Below are positions 18,674 through 27,387 of a stretch of 64,000 bases of DNA, in pieces (within the stretch, counting starts at the first letter, position 1; every line of letters begins with the position of its first letter). Made by a program: the position numbers and the translations under genes. The stretch is from Methanolobus sp. Lineage in GTDB: Archaea > Halobacteriota > Methanosarcinia > Methanosarcinales > Methanosarcinaceae. Location of the stretch: contig NZ_JADQBZ010000003.1 of assembly GCF_016278365.1 (NCBI RefSeq), positions 1 to 64,000 on the forward strand. The letters run 5' to 3'. The notes beneath the pieces are model-generated. The model had not been told where the DNA came from and did no database searches. It saw only the letters and a list, made by a program, of their open reading frames with translations.

Positions 18674-19099
18674 ATGAAAGAAGAAGTGGTCCGGGTAGTG
18701 TGTAGAGATAACGGTGAACTTGTCTGCAAGATGGTCAAGGCAGCAACTTATGAATTTACACTTGCTACACGTGCTAAATGGGAAATGGTTATCTGCGATG
18801 AGGACGCTGACGTCCGTGCCGGGGAATTCAAAAGGCTGAATATCAAGGAAATCTATCTGGAGCCGGATATGGTTGCTATGCCCTGCACCTTCACTCACCA
18901 TGCTGTTGTCTCGCTGATGAAAGTGGGCACAAAAGGCGGTGCGAAGCCGGTGGATAACGAGCGAATAATCACTTATGCCTACATCCTGGGCCAGGAGACC
19001 GGCGAGGTCAGGAAAGGCGACCTGCTGGCGGTACTCAACATATTTCCAATAATGTTCACCAGGGAAGCCATGACGCCTAAGGAAGTACACGGACCTTAA
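18674..19099 (+). CDS. DUF22-like conserved archaeal protein
   Basis: This 141-residue soluble protein ends in GDLLAVLNIFPIMFTREA, which I associate with the DUF22 family of methanogens; its function is unknown. There is no signal peptide or membrane span. The next gene starts 14 bases downstream behind a strong AAGGAGGTG ribosome-binding site, so the two are likely co-transcribed. Confidence 0.6.
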   Translation: MKEEVVRVVCRDNGELVCKMVKAATYEFTLATRAKWEMVICDEDADVRAGEFKRLNIKEIYLEPDMVAMPCTFTHHAVVSLMKVGTKGGAKPVDNERIITYAYILGQETGEVRKGDLLAVLNIFPIMFTREAMTPKEVHGP

Positions 19100-19113
19100 G
19101 GAGGTGGCAGAGT

Positions 19114-19620
19114 ATGAACACCTGTCTTATATGTGGTGATATGCAGGATGCCAGGCATTATGCAGGTTACGATATATGCACTTCATGTGCCGATGTCATG
19201 GAAGATGTCATGGGCGAGTATTTTGTAAGGACTATATGGAGAAGCGAGCCAAAGGCTCACGAAGGCTACCTGAGTTACCTTGACCGCACGACCAGATACA
19301 TCTCGGATTATAAGAAACTCACAAAAAGATCCGGCCAGTACACAATGGATATCAGTAGCAGGATTCCGGATGCCATGCAAAGCAATACCGGCCATCCTTC
19401 CAGACAGCGCTACTTTGAGTATATGCAGAAGGTCCTCGACTGGCTTGCAAAGAAGCCTGAGTTTTATCATTATTATTTTAAAGAATACTATGTCTGTCCG
19501 TCATGCGGTTCGTCGATATTTGAAAAGTACGTTCGGCATAACATTGGTGAGTGGCTTGTGGTCTCATGTTCTAATTGTGATACTGTGATCAAGAAATACT
19601 ACTCCCCAAAACAGGCCTGA
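19114..19620 (+). CDS. Protein with N- and C-terminal zinc-ribbon halves
   Basis: The 168-residue product has C4/C7 and C22/C25 at the N-terminus and a second CxxC pair set near the C-terminus (CPSCGSSIF and CSNCD). The basic, tyrosine-rich middle has no recognised domain. The paired zinc knuckles suggest nucleic-acid or protein binding. A strong ribosome-binding site fixes the ATG. It is in an apparent operon with the DUF22-like gene, and a clean terminator follows. Confidence 0.65.
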   Translation: MNTCLICGDMQDARHYAGYDICTSCADVMEDVMGEYFVRTIWRSEPKAHEGYLSYLDRTTRYISDYKKLTKRSGQYTMDISSRIPDAMQSNTGHPSRQRYFEYMQKVLDWLAKKPEFYHYYFKEYYVCPSCGSSIFEKYVRHNIGEWLVVSCSNCDTVIKKYYSPKQA

Positions 19621-19644
19621 GTCGCACCTTGTCCGAATCCTGGC

Positions 19645-19679
19645 AATAACCTTACTTGCCACAAGGTTATTCCCTTTTT
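19645..19679 (+). terminator. Intrinsic-type terminator after the zinc-ribbon gene
   Basis: AATAACCTT at 19645-19653 pairs perfectly with AAGGTTATT at 19663-19671, followed by a C/T-rich tract ending in runs of T. It begins 25 bases after the stop codon. Confidence 0.7.
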
Positions 19680-19837
19680 CTTTTTTACTCTTCTCTCTGA
19701 AAATTGCATGGTGTTGCAGCCTGATTTTGCATTTTCCAACTCTGGTTACAGTTCAAGCACTGCTTTCTGAAAAACCTATTTTTTCGAGAATTAACTTCAG
19801 TATTTTACATCGTTCTTTCACTTATTAAATAGGAGAA

Positions 19838-20265
19838 ATGAATGATAAAAATTGCAGCAGAATCTGGAAAGCATCAAAGACAGGGCCAGCGATCTTGAGC
19901 GTGTCTATCGGGAAAGGACAGCGCAGATTCCCTCCGATATCATCGAGATATTTCTGGTCCGTGACACACTAGGTACCAGAGTACTCCAAATCATCACTGT
20001 CGGGATCAGTCGTGAATCATTGGAAAGAATGCGCTCTTCAAGTGTCAAGCCCGACGGATGTGCATATATTCGAGGCAGTGAAGACAACACCGACACTGTC
20101 GATTTTCGATGTTGTTGTCCATCGGAAACACACATGATTACAGAGGGTTTTATGTTTATATTCTATTCTTATGGCCGTAGTATTCCATATCGGCGTTTCC
20201 TCTTTTTTTTCAAGTTGTTTTTTGTAAATACTTCCATAAATATTTCCTTTGTCGGGACGACTTGA
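19838..20265 (+). pseudogene. Possible frameshifted small gene
   Basis: An ATG at 19838 with a perfect AGGAGAA ribosome-binding site starts a short frame. The more protein-like frame begins one base out of register at 19852 (LQQNLESIKDRASDLERV, then SDIIEIFLVRDTLGTRV). A one-base change in the run of five A at 19847-19851 would join them. The far part of the frame, after about residue 95, becomes hydrophobic and low in plausibility. It is either a decayed gene, a sequencing error at the A run, or a gene starting at TTG. I do not recognise a family. Confidence 0.35.
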
Positions 20266-20441
20266 AAACGGTCACCATAAAAGTTCGGCTTTTCCGGGAG
20301 TGGCTCTTTGAAGCCCTAGAACCTGAATTGCCACAATTTAAATATGATGAATTATTATCAAGTAGTAGTCAACTCGGTCTATTGAAAAATATGTCAACAG
20401 ATATGTTTTGTTTCATTAAGGTTGTCAATATACGCATATAG
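20262..20441 (+). other. Open frame of 59 codons upstream of fpoA, doubtful gene
   Basis: A TTG-initiated frame (KTVTIKVRLFREWLFEALE at its start) overlaps the previous stop as TTGA. Its amino-acid make-up looks protein-like, but there is no ribosome-binding site and no recognised family. It may be a further fragment of the same decayed locus. Confidence 0.2.
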
Positions 20442-20462
20442 AAAAAATCACACGGAAGGTGT

Positions 20463-20508
20463 TTTATACCTATAATATCTCTACGTAATAACTATCAGGA
20501 GAATCGTT
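20463..20508 (+). promoter_or_regulatory. Probable fpo promoter and leader
   Basis: TTTATACC at 20463-20470 is the best TATA-like block before fpoA. It would place the transcript start near 20490, leaving a short leader with AGGAG seven bases before the fpoA ATG. A second weaker block, GCATATAG, lies near 20434. Confidence 0.4.
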
Positions 20509-20898
20509 ATGTCTGGAATAATCGATATAAGTAACATAATATACAGTTACATACCGGTTGCAATCATCCTTGTTGTAGCACTCATGATGCCTCCTCTGAC
20601 TATGTTCCTTGTTAAATCTTTAAGTCCAAGGAGCAAAGCGGCGGCAAAATACGATACCTACGAGGCTGGTTCCGTTCCTATCGGGGATGCAAGGATACAG
20701 TTCAATGTCGAATATTATCTTTATGCAATTGCTTTTGTTTTATTTGATATAGAAGTCCTGTTCCTTTATCCGTGGGCCATGATCTTCCAGGGTCACGGAA
20801 TCACTGAGATAGCAACCGTTGAAATGCTGGTCTTTATTTTTGTAGTATTGTTTGGTTATGTGTACCTGTTGAAGAAGGAGGCACTCAAGTGGCAGTAG
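20509..20898 (+). CDS. fpoA: F420H2 dehydrogenase subunit FpoA
   Basis: This 129-residue membrane subunit is homologous to NuoA/ND3. It shows three membrane spans and the conserved loop YEAGSVPIGDARIQFNVEYY between spans one and two. The fpo complex oxidises reduced F420, passes electrons to methanophenazine and pumps protons. It is the first gene of a 13-frame operon, and its end overlaps fpoB by ten bases. Confidence 0.95.
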   Translation: MSGIIDISNIIYSYIPVAIILVVALMMPPLTMFLVKSLSPRSKAAAKYDTYEAGSVPIGDARIQFNVEYYLYAIAFVLFDIEVLFLYPWAMIFQGHGITEIATVEMLVFIFVVLFGYVYLLKKEALKWQ

Positions 20899-21416
20899 AG
20901 CAATCCGATTATGAGGAAGTCCCCGGTGTAATACTGACTGACCGTAACGCGATCAGCGACTTCCTGAAGACTACTAAGGCTCAGGATGTTCTCAACTGGG
21001 GCAGGAAGAATTCACTATGGTTCATGGTGAACGCAATGGGATGCTGTGGTGTAGAGTTGCTCTCCACAGGTATGGCACATTATGATACCGATCGCTTTGG
21101 TATAATCCCAAGGAACTCTCCAAGGCATGCAGATGTGCTCATTATCAGCGGGTATGTAACTAAGAAATATCTGCCAGCATTGAAGAAGATATGGGACCAG
21201 ATGCCTTCACCAAAATGGGTCATAGCCTTTGGGGATTGTGCCATCAGTGGAGGCCCTTTCTACGAATCTTACAGCACCCGGCAGAATGTAGACGAGATCT
21301 TCCCGGTCGATGTTTTCGTGCCAGGTTGTCCTCCAAGGTGTGAAGCCTTGATCCAGGCGTTCTTTGAGCTGCAGAAAAAGATCGAAGCAAAGCAGGATAG
21401 AGGCACGGAGTATTGA
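20889..21416 (+). CDS. fpoB: F420H2 dehydrogenase subunit FpoB
   Basis: This 175-residue protein is homologous to NuoB and carries the terminal N2-type 4Fe-4S cluster. The ligands are visible as the adjacent C52 and C53 in MGCCGVELL, C117 in FGDCAISGG and C147 in VPGCPPRCEA. It starts with GTG behind GAAGGAGG, inside the end of fpoA. Confidence 0.96.
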   Translation: MAVEQSDYEEVPGVILTDRNAISDFLKTTKAQDVLNWGRKNSLWFMVNAMGCCGVELLSTGMAHYDTDRFGIIPRNSPRHADVLIISGYVTKKYLPALKKIWDQMPSPKWVIAFGDCAISGGPFYESYSTRQNVDEIFPVDVFVPGCPPRCEALIQAFFELQKKIEAKQDRGTEY

Positions 21417-21425
21417 GGTGATTCA

Positions 21426-21902
21426 ATGGATGCTAATACAATGATAGATTCACTTTCAACCCAGTTCCCGGATGCTATCTATGATACAAAAGTGGAATCC
21501 AAGATAAGGATCATTGCCAAGGTAAAGCCTGAAATCGTAACGGATGTATGCAAATATCTTAAGGAAAACCTGTCTTTCGGGCATCTTTGCTGTGAATTCG
21601 GCGTTGATTACCCCGGCAGGAATGAGATTGAAGTTGTATACATTATAGGCTCTTATGATCATTCGGTAGTACTTACCCTAAAGGCAATCCTTCCAAGAGA
21701 CAATCCAGAGATAGAGTCTGTTGTACCTGTCTTCTGGAATGCCAACTGGTATGAGAGAGAGACATACGAACTGTTCGGTGTGAAGTACCTTAATCACCCG
21801 GACCTGAAGCCTCTTGTGCTTCCGGAAGATATGCTTGGCGAATGGCCTCTCAGGAAAGACTATAAAGGCTTCCCAAATAAAGCAGCTAAGAACCTGGTGT
21901 GA
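21426..21902 (+). CDS. fpoC: F420H2 dehydrogenase subunit FpoC
   Basis: This 158-residue peripheral subunit is homologous to NuoC. The signature WYERETYELFGVKYLNHPDL is split across its centre and ends in WPLRKDYKGFP. It sits between fpoB and fpoD with nine-base gaps, and a GAGGTGA ribosome-binding site precedes it. Confidence 0.94.
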   Translation: MDANTMIDSLSTQFPDAIYDTKVESKIRIIAKVKPEIVTDVCKYLKENLSFGHLCCEFGVDYPGRNEIEVVYIIGSYDHSVVLTLKAILPRDNPEIESVVPVFWNANWYERETYELFGVKYLNHPDLKPLVLPEDMLGEWPLRKDYKGFPNKAAKNLV

Positions 21903-21911
21903 GGATTTATT

Positions 21912-23036
21912 ATGGACGAAAAAGTTGGACCTTCTGAAATGATAGTACACCTTGGACCGCAGCACCCCATGATGCCTGGGCCATTCAGGCTTAACGCTAA
22001 ACTGAGGGGTGAGACGGTTGTGGATTCTGAGGTGGAGATGGGCTGGATCCATAAAGGGATCGAAAAGATACTTGAAAACAAGACATACCTCCAGGGCATA
22101 ACAATTGTTGACAGGATATGCTACCTTGCGGCATTAACTAACGAGGAAGCGTACGTTGGATGTGTTGAGAAACTTGCAGGTATCGAAGTACCTCCGAGAG
22201 CACAGTATATTCGTGTTATAATGGAAGAGCTTTCCAGGATACAGAGTCATCTGCTCGGCATGGGAGAGTATGCTTCCTTTGTTGGTTTTGTGAGCATGTT
22301 CATGTACACGATCAGGGACCGAGAAGATGTAATGACTTTGATGGACTCTGTTACCGGGGCACGTGTAACACATAGTTTCCTGCGCTTTGGCGGTGTGAAG
22401 GACGACCTGCCCGAAGGGTTCAAGGATGATGTGAAGCGTGTTTTCGCGAGCCTGAGGAAAGCTGTCGATTCCTACGAAGAATTGTATAGTTCGGATGAGA
22501 TTTACAAATCAAGGACAGTGGGTATCGGTGTGCTTACTGCGGAAGTGGCAAAGGATATCGGAGTTTCCGGTCCGCCTCTAAGAGCAACAGGGGTTGCTTT
22601 TGACATACGCAGGGATGAACCCTATCTTGTATATCCTGACCTGGATTTCAAGGTATGCGTTCAGAAAGCTGGTGATGTCTACGCAAGAGTGCAGGTACGT
22701 CTCGATGAGATGCGTGAGAGCATGTACATCATTGAACAGTGCCTTGATCAGATTCCCGATGGACCCTTATTCCCGGAGGGAACAGCCTATGGCCGCAGGA
22801 CACCGGTTATGAGAGTGCCTGCCGGAGAGGTGTTTCACCGTGTGGAGGATCCAAGAGGCGAAATGGGATTCTACATGATATCTGACGGTTCTGACAAACC
22901 TTACCGGGTGAAGATCAGAGGTCCGGTATACCCCACTTTACAGGGACTGCCCCCTCTGATCAAGGGAGTCAAGGTCGCCGACATCGTGGCAATTGCCGGA
23001 AGTATGGACACATGTACAAGTGAGGTTGACAGGTGA
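21912..23036 (+). CDS. fpoD: F420H2 dehydrogenase subunit FpoD
   Basis: This 374-residue subunit is homologous to NuoD, the 49-kDa subunit that with FpoB forms the quinone-type (here methanophenazine) site. Conserved stretches include HLGPQHPMMPGPFRL at the N-terminus, GWIHKGIEK, and ending with IAGSMDTCTSEVDR. It overlaps or abuts fpoH. Confidence 0.96.
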   Translation: MDEKVGPSEMIVHLGPQHPMMPGPFRLNAKLRGETVVDSEVEMGWIHKGIEKILENKTYLQGITIVDRICYLAALTNEEAYVGCVEKLAGIEVPPRAQYIRVIMEELSRIQSHLLGMGEYASFVGFVSMFMYTIRDREDVMTLMDSVTGARVTHSFLRFGGVKDDLPEGFKDDVKRVFASLRKAVDSYEELYSSDEIYKSRTVGIGVLTAEVAKDIGVSGPPLRATGVAFDIRRDEPYLVYPDLDFKVCVQKAGDVYARVQVRLDEMRESMYIIEQCLDQIPDGPLFPEGTAYGRRTPVMRVPAGEVFHRVEDPRGEMGFYMISDGSDKPYRVKIRGPVYPTLQGLPPLIKGVKVADIVAIAGSMDTCTSEVDR

Positions 23037-23041
23037 GCACT

Positions 23042-24067
23042 ATGGAATTACCGGAAATCCTATTCAATCCTCTTGTAAGAGGTATTATCGGCATTTGCCT
23101 GATGAGTGCCATATTCCTTGGTGCTATGGCCGCTGTCTGGTTCGAGCGTAAATTATCAGCCGACATCCAGCAGAGATATGGTCCGATGAGGACAGGTCCT
23201 CACGGATTACTGCAACTGGTGGCAGATGCCATCAAGCTGTTCACTAAAGAAGACATTATACCCAAAAACGCGGACCGTTTGCTTTTCGTTGCAGCACCTA
23301 TTATGATGATGGGTTCTGTCTTCCTTGTGCTTGTTGCTATTCCTTTTGGCGCGATAATCATCAATGGTAACACTTATCCGATAGCTGCTACCGAGATGGA
23401 CATCAGCATATTGTACATCGAAGCTGTATCTGCTATCTCCATCATCGGTATCTTCATGGTTGCATATAGTTCCAACAATAAGTATTCCCTTCTTGGTGCA
23501 TTCAGGAATTTTGCACGTATGATCGGATACGAGGTTCCGCTGGGTATCAGTATCGTCAGTGTCGCTATCATGGCAGGTTCACTGAACATCGTGGAAATAG
23601 CGCAGGCTCAGCACCCTCTGTGGTTTGTTTTCAAGCAGCCCATCGGATTTATCGTGTTCTTCATTGCACTTATGGCTGACATGGGACGTCTTCCCTTTGA
23701 CCAGAACGAGTCCGAGGAAGAGCTCATTGCAGGATGGATCACTGAGTACACTGGTATGAGATTCGGTCTTGGATTCTTTGCAGAATACATCCACCTTATC
23801 CTGGGTTCAATGCTTGTTGTGCTGCTTTTCCTTGGCGGCTGGAACTTGCCTGCAGTGTTGACTTCCAACACTATCCTTGGAATAATCCTTCCGACGGTTT
23901 TCTTCCTGCTGAAGGTTATTCTGGTGATGTTGTTCATCATAATGCTCAGGTGGGCTGTCCCAAGGTTCAGGATCGACCAGGTAGTAGACATTAGCTGGAA
24001 AAAGCTGCTCCCCTTAGCCCTTCTCAACCTGGGATGGGTAATTGCACTTGGACTGCTGGGAGTGTGA
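23042..24067 (+). CDS. fpoH: F420H2 dehydrogenase subunit FpoH
   Basis: This subunit of about 341 residues with eight membrane spans is homologous to NuoH/ND1 and connects the peripheral arm to the proton pumps. It carries WFERKLSADIQQRYGP, ADAIKLFTKED and DMGRLPFDQNESEEELIAG. A GTG at 23033 overlapping the fpoD stop is a possible start. The ATG at 23042 is preferred because AGGTGA stands five bases before it and the protein then starts MELPEILFNPLV. Confidence 0.94.
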   Translation: MELPEILFNPLVRGIIGICLMSAIFLGAMAAVWFERKLSADIQQRYGPMRTGPHGLLQLVADAIKLFTKEDIIPKNADRLLFVAAPIMMMGSVFLVLVAIPFGAIIINGNTYPIAATEMDISILYIEAVSAISIIGIFMVAYSSNNKYSLLGAFRNFARMIGYEVPLGISIVSVAIMAGSLNIVEIAQAQHPLWFVFKQPIGFIVFFIALMADMGRLPFDQNESEEELIAGWITEYTGMRFGLGFFAEYIHLILGSMLVVLLFLGGWNLPAVLTSNTILGIILPTVFFLLKVILVMLFIIMLRWAVPRFRIDQVVDISWKKLLPLALLNLGWVIALGLLGV

Positions 24068-24072
24068 AAAAA

Positions 24073-24516
24073 ATGGTTATCAAGAATATCATTAGAGCCG
24101 TTAAGAACATCTATTTCGGCCCCACGGTAACAAGGATGTGTCCGGAAGTACCCACAAAACTTTCAGACAGGTTCAGAGGTCTGCAGAAGCTTGATAAAAG
24201 CAAATGCATAGGCTGTGGAATATGTGCAAACACATGTCCGAATAATGCTATAAAAATCGTAAAGGCTAGAGTAAGTCCCACAAGTGACAAAAAGAGATGG
24301 TTCCCTTCAATAGATATCGGACACTGTCTCTTCTGTGGTCTCTGTATTGACCAGTGTCCTCAAGAGGCATTGGAAAACAGCAAGGTGTACCTGACAGGTA
24401 TAATCCGCTACGATCACTGTGACCTCCTCTTTACGCCTGATATGCTGGCAAGAGAAGTTGATATCAATGCTGAGAAAGAAGCAGGCAAGGAGGTGAGCAG
24501 ATGGACACCTCAATAG
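24073..24516 (+). CDS. fpoI: F420H2 dehydrogenase subunit FpoI
   Basis: This 147-residue iron-sulfur subunit is homologous to NuoI. Its two 4Fe-4S clusters are bound by C45/C48/C51/C55 and C85/C88/C91/C95. The frame extends 13 codons upstream into fpoH, but the ATG at 24073 is the family start. Its 3' end overlaps the first half of fpoJ by 16 bases. Confidence 0.95.
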   Translation: MVIKNIIRAVKNIYFGPTVTRMCPEVPTKLSDRFRGLQKLDKSKCIGCGICANTCPNNAIKIVKARVSPTSDKKRWFPSIDIGHCLFCGLCIDQCPQEALENSKVYLTGIIRYDHCDLLFTPDMLAREVDINAEKEAGKEVSRWTPQ

Positions 24517-24779
24517 GCACGATACTACATCTGGCTGTCTTTGCAATACTGGCAATGGCAGCAATCATGTTCTCGTTGTTCGTAGTGACCGCAAAGGATG
24601 TTGTCAGAGCGGCACTGTCTTTAGTATTTGCTATGTTCGTCATTGCAGGTCTGTACATCCTGCTCAATGCCCAGTTCCTTGGTGTCGTCCAGGTGCTGGT
24701 CTATATAGGAGCTATTGGAGTACTCATACTGTTTGCTGTGATGCTCACGAAAAAGGAGTTTGGTACAGATGCTGAATAA
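24501..24779 (+). CDS. fpoJ: F420H2 dehydrogenase subunit FpoJ, N-terminal half
   Basis: This 92-residue protein corresponds to the first three membrane spans of NuoJ/ND6 and contains the conserved VQVLVYIGAIGVLILFAVML helix. A strong AAGGAGGTG ribosome-binding site inside fpoI marks its ATG. The rest of NuoJ is encoded by the next, overlapping gene; such a split J is usual in Methanosarcinaceae. Confidence 0.92.
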   Translation: MDTSIGTILHLAVFAILAMAAIMFSLFVVTAKDVVRAALSLVFAMFVIAGLYILLNAQFLGVVQVLVYIGAIGVLILFAVMLTKKEFGTDAE

Positions 24780-25071
24780 ACAGTTTACAATAATGCAGAT
24801 CATCACTTCAGTATACAGGTACTTCAAGCCACGTATTCTGGGAATGATCGTTGCATTCCTGTTCCTGGCTATTGTGATGGTCTCTGTCATCGGGACCAGC
24901 TGGCCCATAGTTGATCAGTTGCCGCAGAACCTGGAAGACCCGAGTAATATTGAAGGTATCGGACTGTTGATATTCACTCAGTTTGTCGTACCTTTTGAGA
25001 TACTTTCCATCGTGCTGCTTTCAGCAATGATCGGTGCTATCTATATTGCAAAAGGGGAGGCTGGCAAATGA
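24769..25071 (+). CDS. fpoJ: F420H2 dehydrogenase subunit FpoJ, C-terminal half
   Basis: This 100-residue protein carries the remaining two spans of NuoJ ([16 protein letters not shown] and [20 protein letters not shown]). The ATG at 24769 lies 11 bases inside the previous gene, with GGAG upstream; a TTG at 24760 is less likely. Its stop overlaps the fpoK start as ATGA. Confidence 0.88.
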   Translation: MLNKQFTIMQIITSVYRYFKPRILGMIVAFLFLAIVMVSVIGTSWPIVDQLPQNLEDPSNIEGIGLLIFTQFVVPFEILSIVLLSAMIGAIYIAKGEAGK

Positions 25072-25370
25072 TCCCTGTCGAACTCTACATTGGACTTTCT
25101 GTTGTCATATTCTCAATAGGCCTTTACGGCTTCATGACACAGCGCAATGGAGTCAGGATGCTGATGTGTGTGGAACTCATGTTAAACTCTGCAAACATCA
25201 ACCTTGTGGCATTCTCAAGCTACCATGGGAACCTTACGGGACAGGTATTTGTTCTGTATGTGATCGCACTGGCGGCTGCAGAGGCTGTAGTAGGCTTTGC
25301 CATACTGATGTCCATCTTTAGAATGAAGGACATGATCGATCTTGATAAAATAAACATCCTGAGGTGGTAA
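25068..25370 (+). CDS. fpoK: F420H2 dehydrogenase subunit FpoK
   Basis: This 100-residue subunit is homologous to NuoK/ND4L, with three spans. The conserved glutamates in [18 protein letters not shown] and [14 protein letters not shown] are present; they belong to the proton pathway in complex I. Confidence 0.95.
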   Translation: MIPVELYIGLSVVIFSIGLYGFMTQRNGVRMLMCVELMLNSANINLVAFSSYHGNLTGQVFVLYVIALAAAEAVVGFAILMSIFRMKDMIDLDKINILRW

Positions 25371-25374
25371 AAAA

Positions 25375-27387
25375 ATGGCAGTAGGCGATTATGCGTTCCT
25401 AATACCACTCTTACCCGCACTGGCTTTTGTGCTCACCTTCTTCCTTGGGAAGAAGCTGCCAAATGGCGGTGCGATCATACCTATCGTAGCAATTGCTACA
25501 TCTTTCGTTATCTCCCTATTGATCACATTAGGCCTGCTTCAGAATCCTGAGCAGGTGATAAACCAGTCAGTTACCTGGTTTGCAATGCTTAACCTCGGAA
25601 TACTTGTGGACCCGCTTGCTGCGGTCATGCTGACAATGGTTACATTTGTCAGCCTGCTCATCCACATCTATTCAACAGGTTATATGTCACATGACAGAGC
25701 CCAATACAGGTACTTTGCAGAGACTTCACTGTTCACGGCTTCAATGCTGAGCCTGATCATTTCAGATAACATCCTGCAGCTCTTCATATCATGGGAACTT
25801 GTGGGCCTGTGCTCATACCTGCTTATCGGGTTCTGGTATCAGAAACCTGCAGCTGCAAGTGCAGCCAAGAAGGCTTTCCTGACCACCAGGATAGGCGATG
25901 TGATGTTCCTTGCAGGTATCGTTGTGCTTTTCTCTGACCTGTTCCGGTTATACAACGGTTCCATTCCTGAAGGTGTATTCATACTGAAGTTCGATGAGAT
26001 CTTCAGTCAGATCCCGCAGCTTGCTGCAATGAGTACGCCTGTTCTCGGATTCCAGGTGAACCACTTAACTCTGATAACACTGCTGTTCTTTGGCGGTGCG
26101 ATCGGTAAGTCCGGGCAGTTCCCCTTGCATGTATGGCTTCCTGATGCAATGGAAGGTCCGACAACAGTTTCGGCCCTCATACACGCTGCGACCATGGTTA
26201 CAGCTGGTGTCTATCTGGTTGCAAGGACATTTCCTATGTTCATGGCAGCTCCAGACTCACTTATGGTAGTAGCCTACCTGGGTGCTTTCACAGCTATTTT
26301 CGCAGCAACCATGGGTCTCGTTATGAACGACATGAAGCGTGTGCTTGCGTATTCCACTATAAGCCAGCTTGGGTACATGATGCTGGGACTTGGTGTGGGT
26401 GCGGCCATAGGCGCTGAGGCCGTAGGCATTTCAATGTTCCACCTCATCAACCACGCATTCTTCAAAGCTCTGCTCTTCCTGTGTGCAGGCAGTGTGATCC
26501 ACGCAGTGGGAACCCACGATATGAGGCAGCTCGGAGGCGTTGCAAAAGTAATGCCGATAACAGCAGCAACGATGATCATTGGAGCCCTGGCACTTGCCGG
26601 CATTGGTATCCCGGACACCTCCATTGGTTTCAGTGGCTTTTTCAGTAAGGATGCTATCATAGAGGCAGCATATCTCTTCGGTGAGAATGGTGGTGGCTGG
26701 GCGTTGTATGCACTTTCAATTGCAGCAGCCCTGCTGACGTCTATCTATATCTTCAGGTTGATCTTCATGACCTTCTTCGGCAAGCCACGCACTGCATACG
26801 GCGGTCATGAGGCCCATGTCTCCATGACTATCCCTCTTTCCATACTTGCGATCCTTGCACTGGTATTCGGTGCTCTTACCATGGAAAGGTTCAACACTTT
26901 TGTCAGCGAGACCTTCGTCAACAATTTTGTACATATGGACATCCCGGGGCTTGCAGAACTTGGAGGATACCACCTTGCATCACATGCCGGACATGAGCCA
27001 CTCATAATACTCTGGCTTCCTGTGATTGTCGGAGTTGCAGGTTTGCTCATTGCCTACCTGATATATGGCCTGAAGGTCGTCAACATGGACAAGCTCGTCT
27101 CGAGGAACAACCCCATCTACAAACTCCTCTACAACAGGTACTACCAGAACGCTATCCTCACAAACTTCCTTTCAGTAAAGGTTGTCTATGAGGGACTCGC
27201 TTTTGCAGGACGTGCTGTTGACACAGGGTTTGACTGGGTCGTCAACTGGATCGGCGACGTCACTATGGATACAGGTGACGCTCTGCGCCAGCTACAGACG
27301 GGCGTTGTACAAAACTATGCAATGGTCGTAATTACAGGAGTAAGCCTCCTCGTAATTCTTATTACAGTGGTCATGGAGGTACTCTGA
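25375..27387 (+). CDS. fpoL: F420H2 dehydrogenase subunit FpoL
   Basis: This 670-residue antiporter-like subunit is homologous to NuoL/ND5. It has the family core ISWELVGLCSYLLIGFW, the lysine-bearing pump helix region PDAMEGPTTVSALIHAATM and a long C-terminal extension that in complex I forms the lateral helix. The stop A overlaps the first A of fpoM. Confidence 0.96.
   Translation: MAVGDYAFLIPLLPALAFVLTFFLGKKLPNGGAIIPIVAIATSFVISLLITLGLLQNPEQVINQSVTWFAMLNLGILVDPLAAVMLTMVTFVSLLIHIYSTGYMSHDRAQYRYFAETSLFTASMLSLIISDNILQLFISWELVGLCSYLLIGFWYQKPAAASAAKKAFLTTRIGDVMFLAGIVVLFSDLFRLYNGSIPEGVFILKFDEIFSQIPQLAAMSTPVLGFQVNHLTLITLLFFGGAIGKSGQFPLHVWLPDAMEGPTTVSALIHAATMVTAGVYLVARTFPMFMAAPDSLMVVAYLGAFTAIFAATMGLVMNDMKRVLAYSTISQLGYMMLGLGVGAAIGAEAVGISMFHLINHAFFKALLFLCAGSVIHAVGTHDMRQLGGVAKVMPITAATMIIGALALAGIGIPDTSIGFSGFFSKDAIIEAAYLFGENGGGWALYALSIAAALLTSIYIFRLIFMTFFGKPRTAYGGHEAHVSMTIPLSILAILALVFGALTMERFNTFVSETFVNNFVHMDIPGLAELGGYHLASHAGHEPLIILWLPVIVGVAGLLIAYLIYGLKVVNMDKLVSRNNPIYKLLYNRYYQNAILTNFLSVKVVYEGLAFAGRAVDTGFDWVVNWIGDVTMDTGDALRQLQTGVVQNYAMVVITGVSLLVILITVVMEVL

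Noticed and set aside
24501-25071. Frameshift in fpoJ
   Set aside because: The J subunit is split into two overlapping frames, but each has its own ribosome-binding site and the split is usual in Methanosarcinaceae, so it is a natural arrangement.
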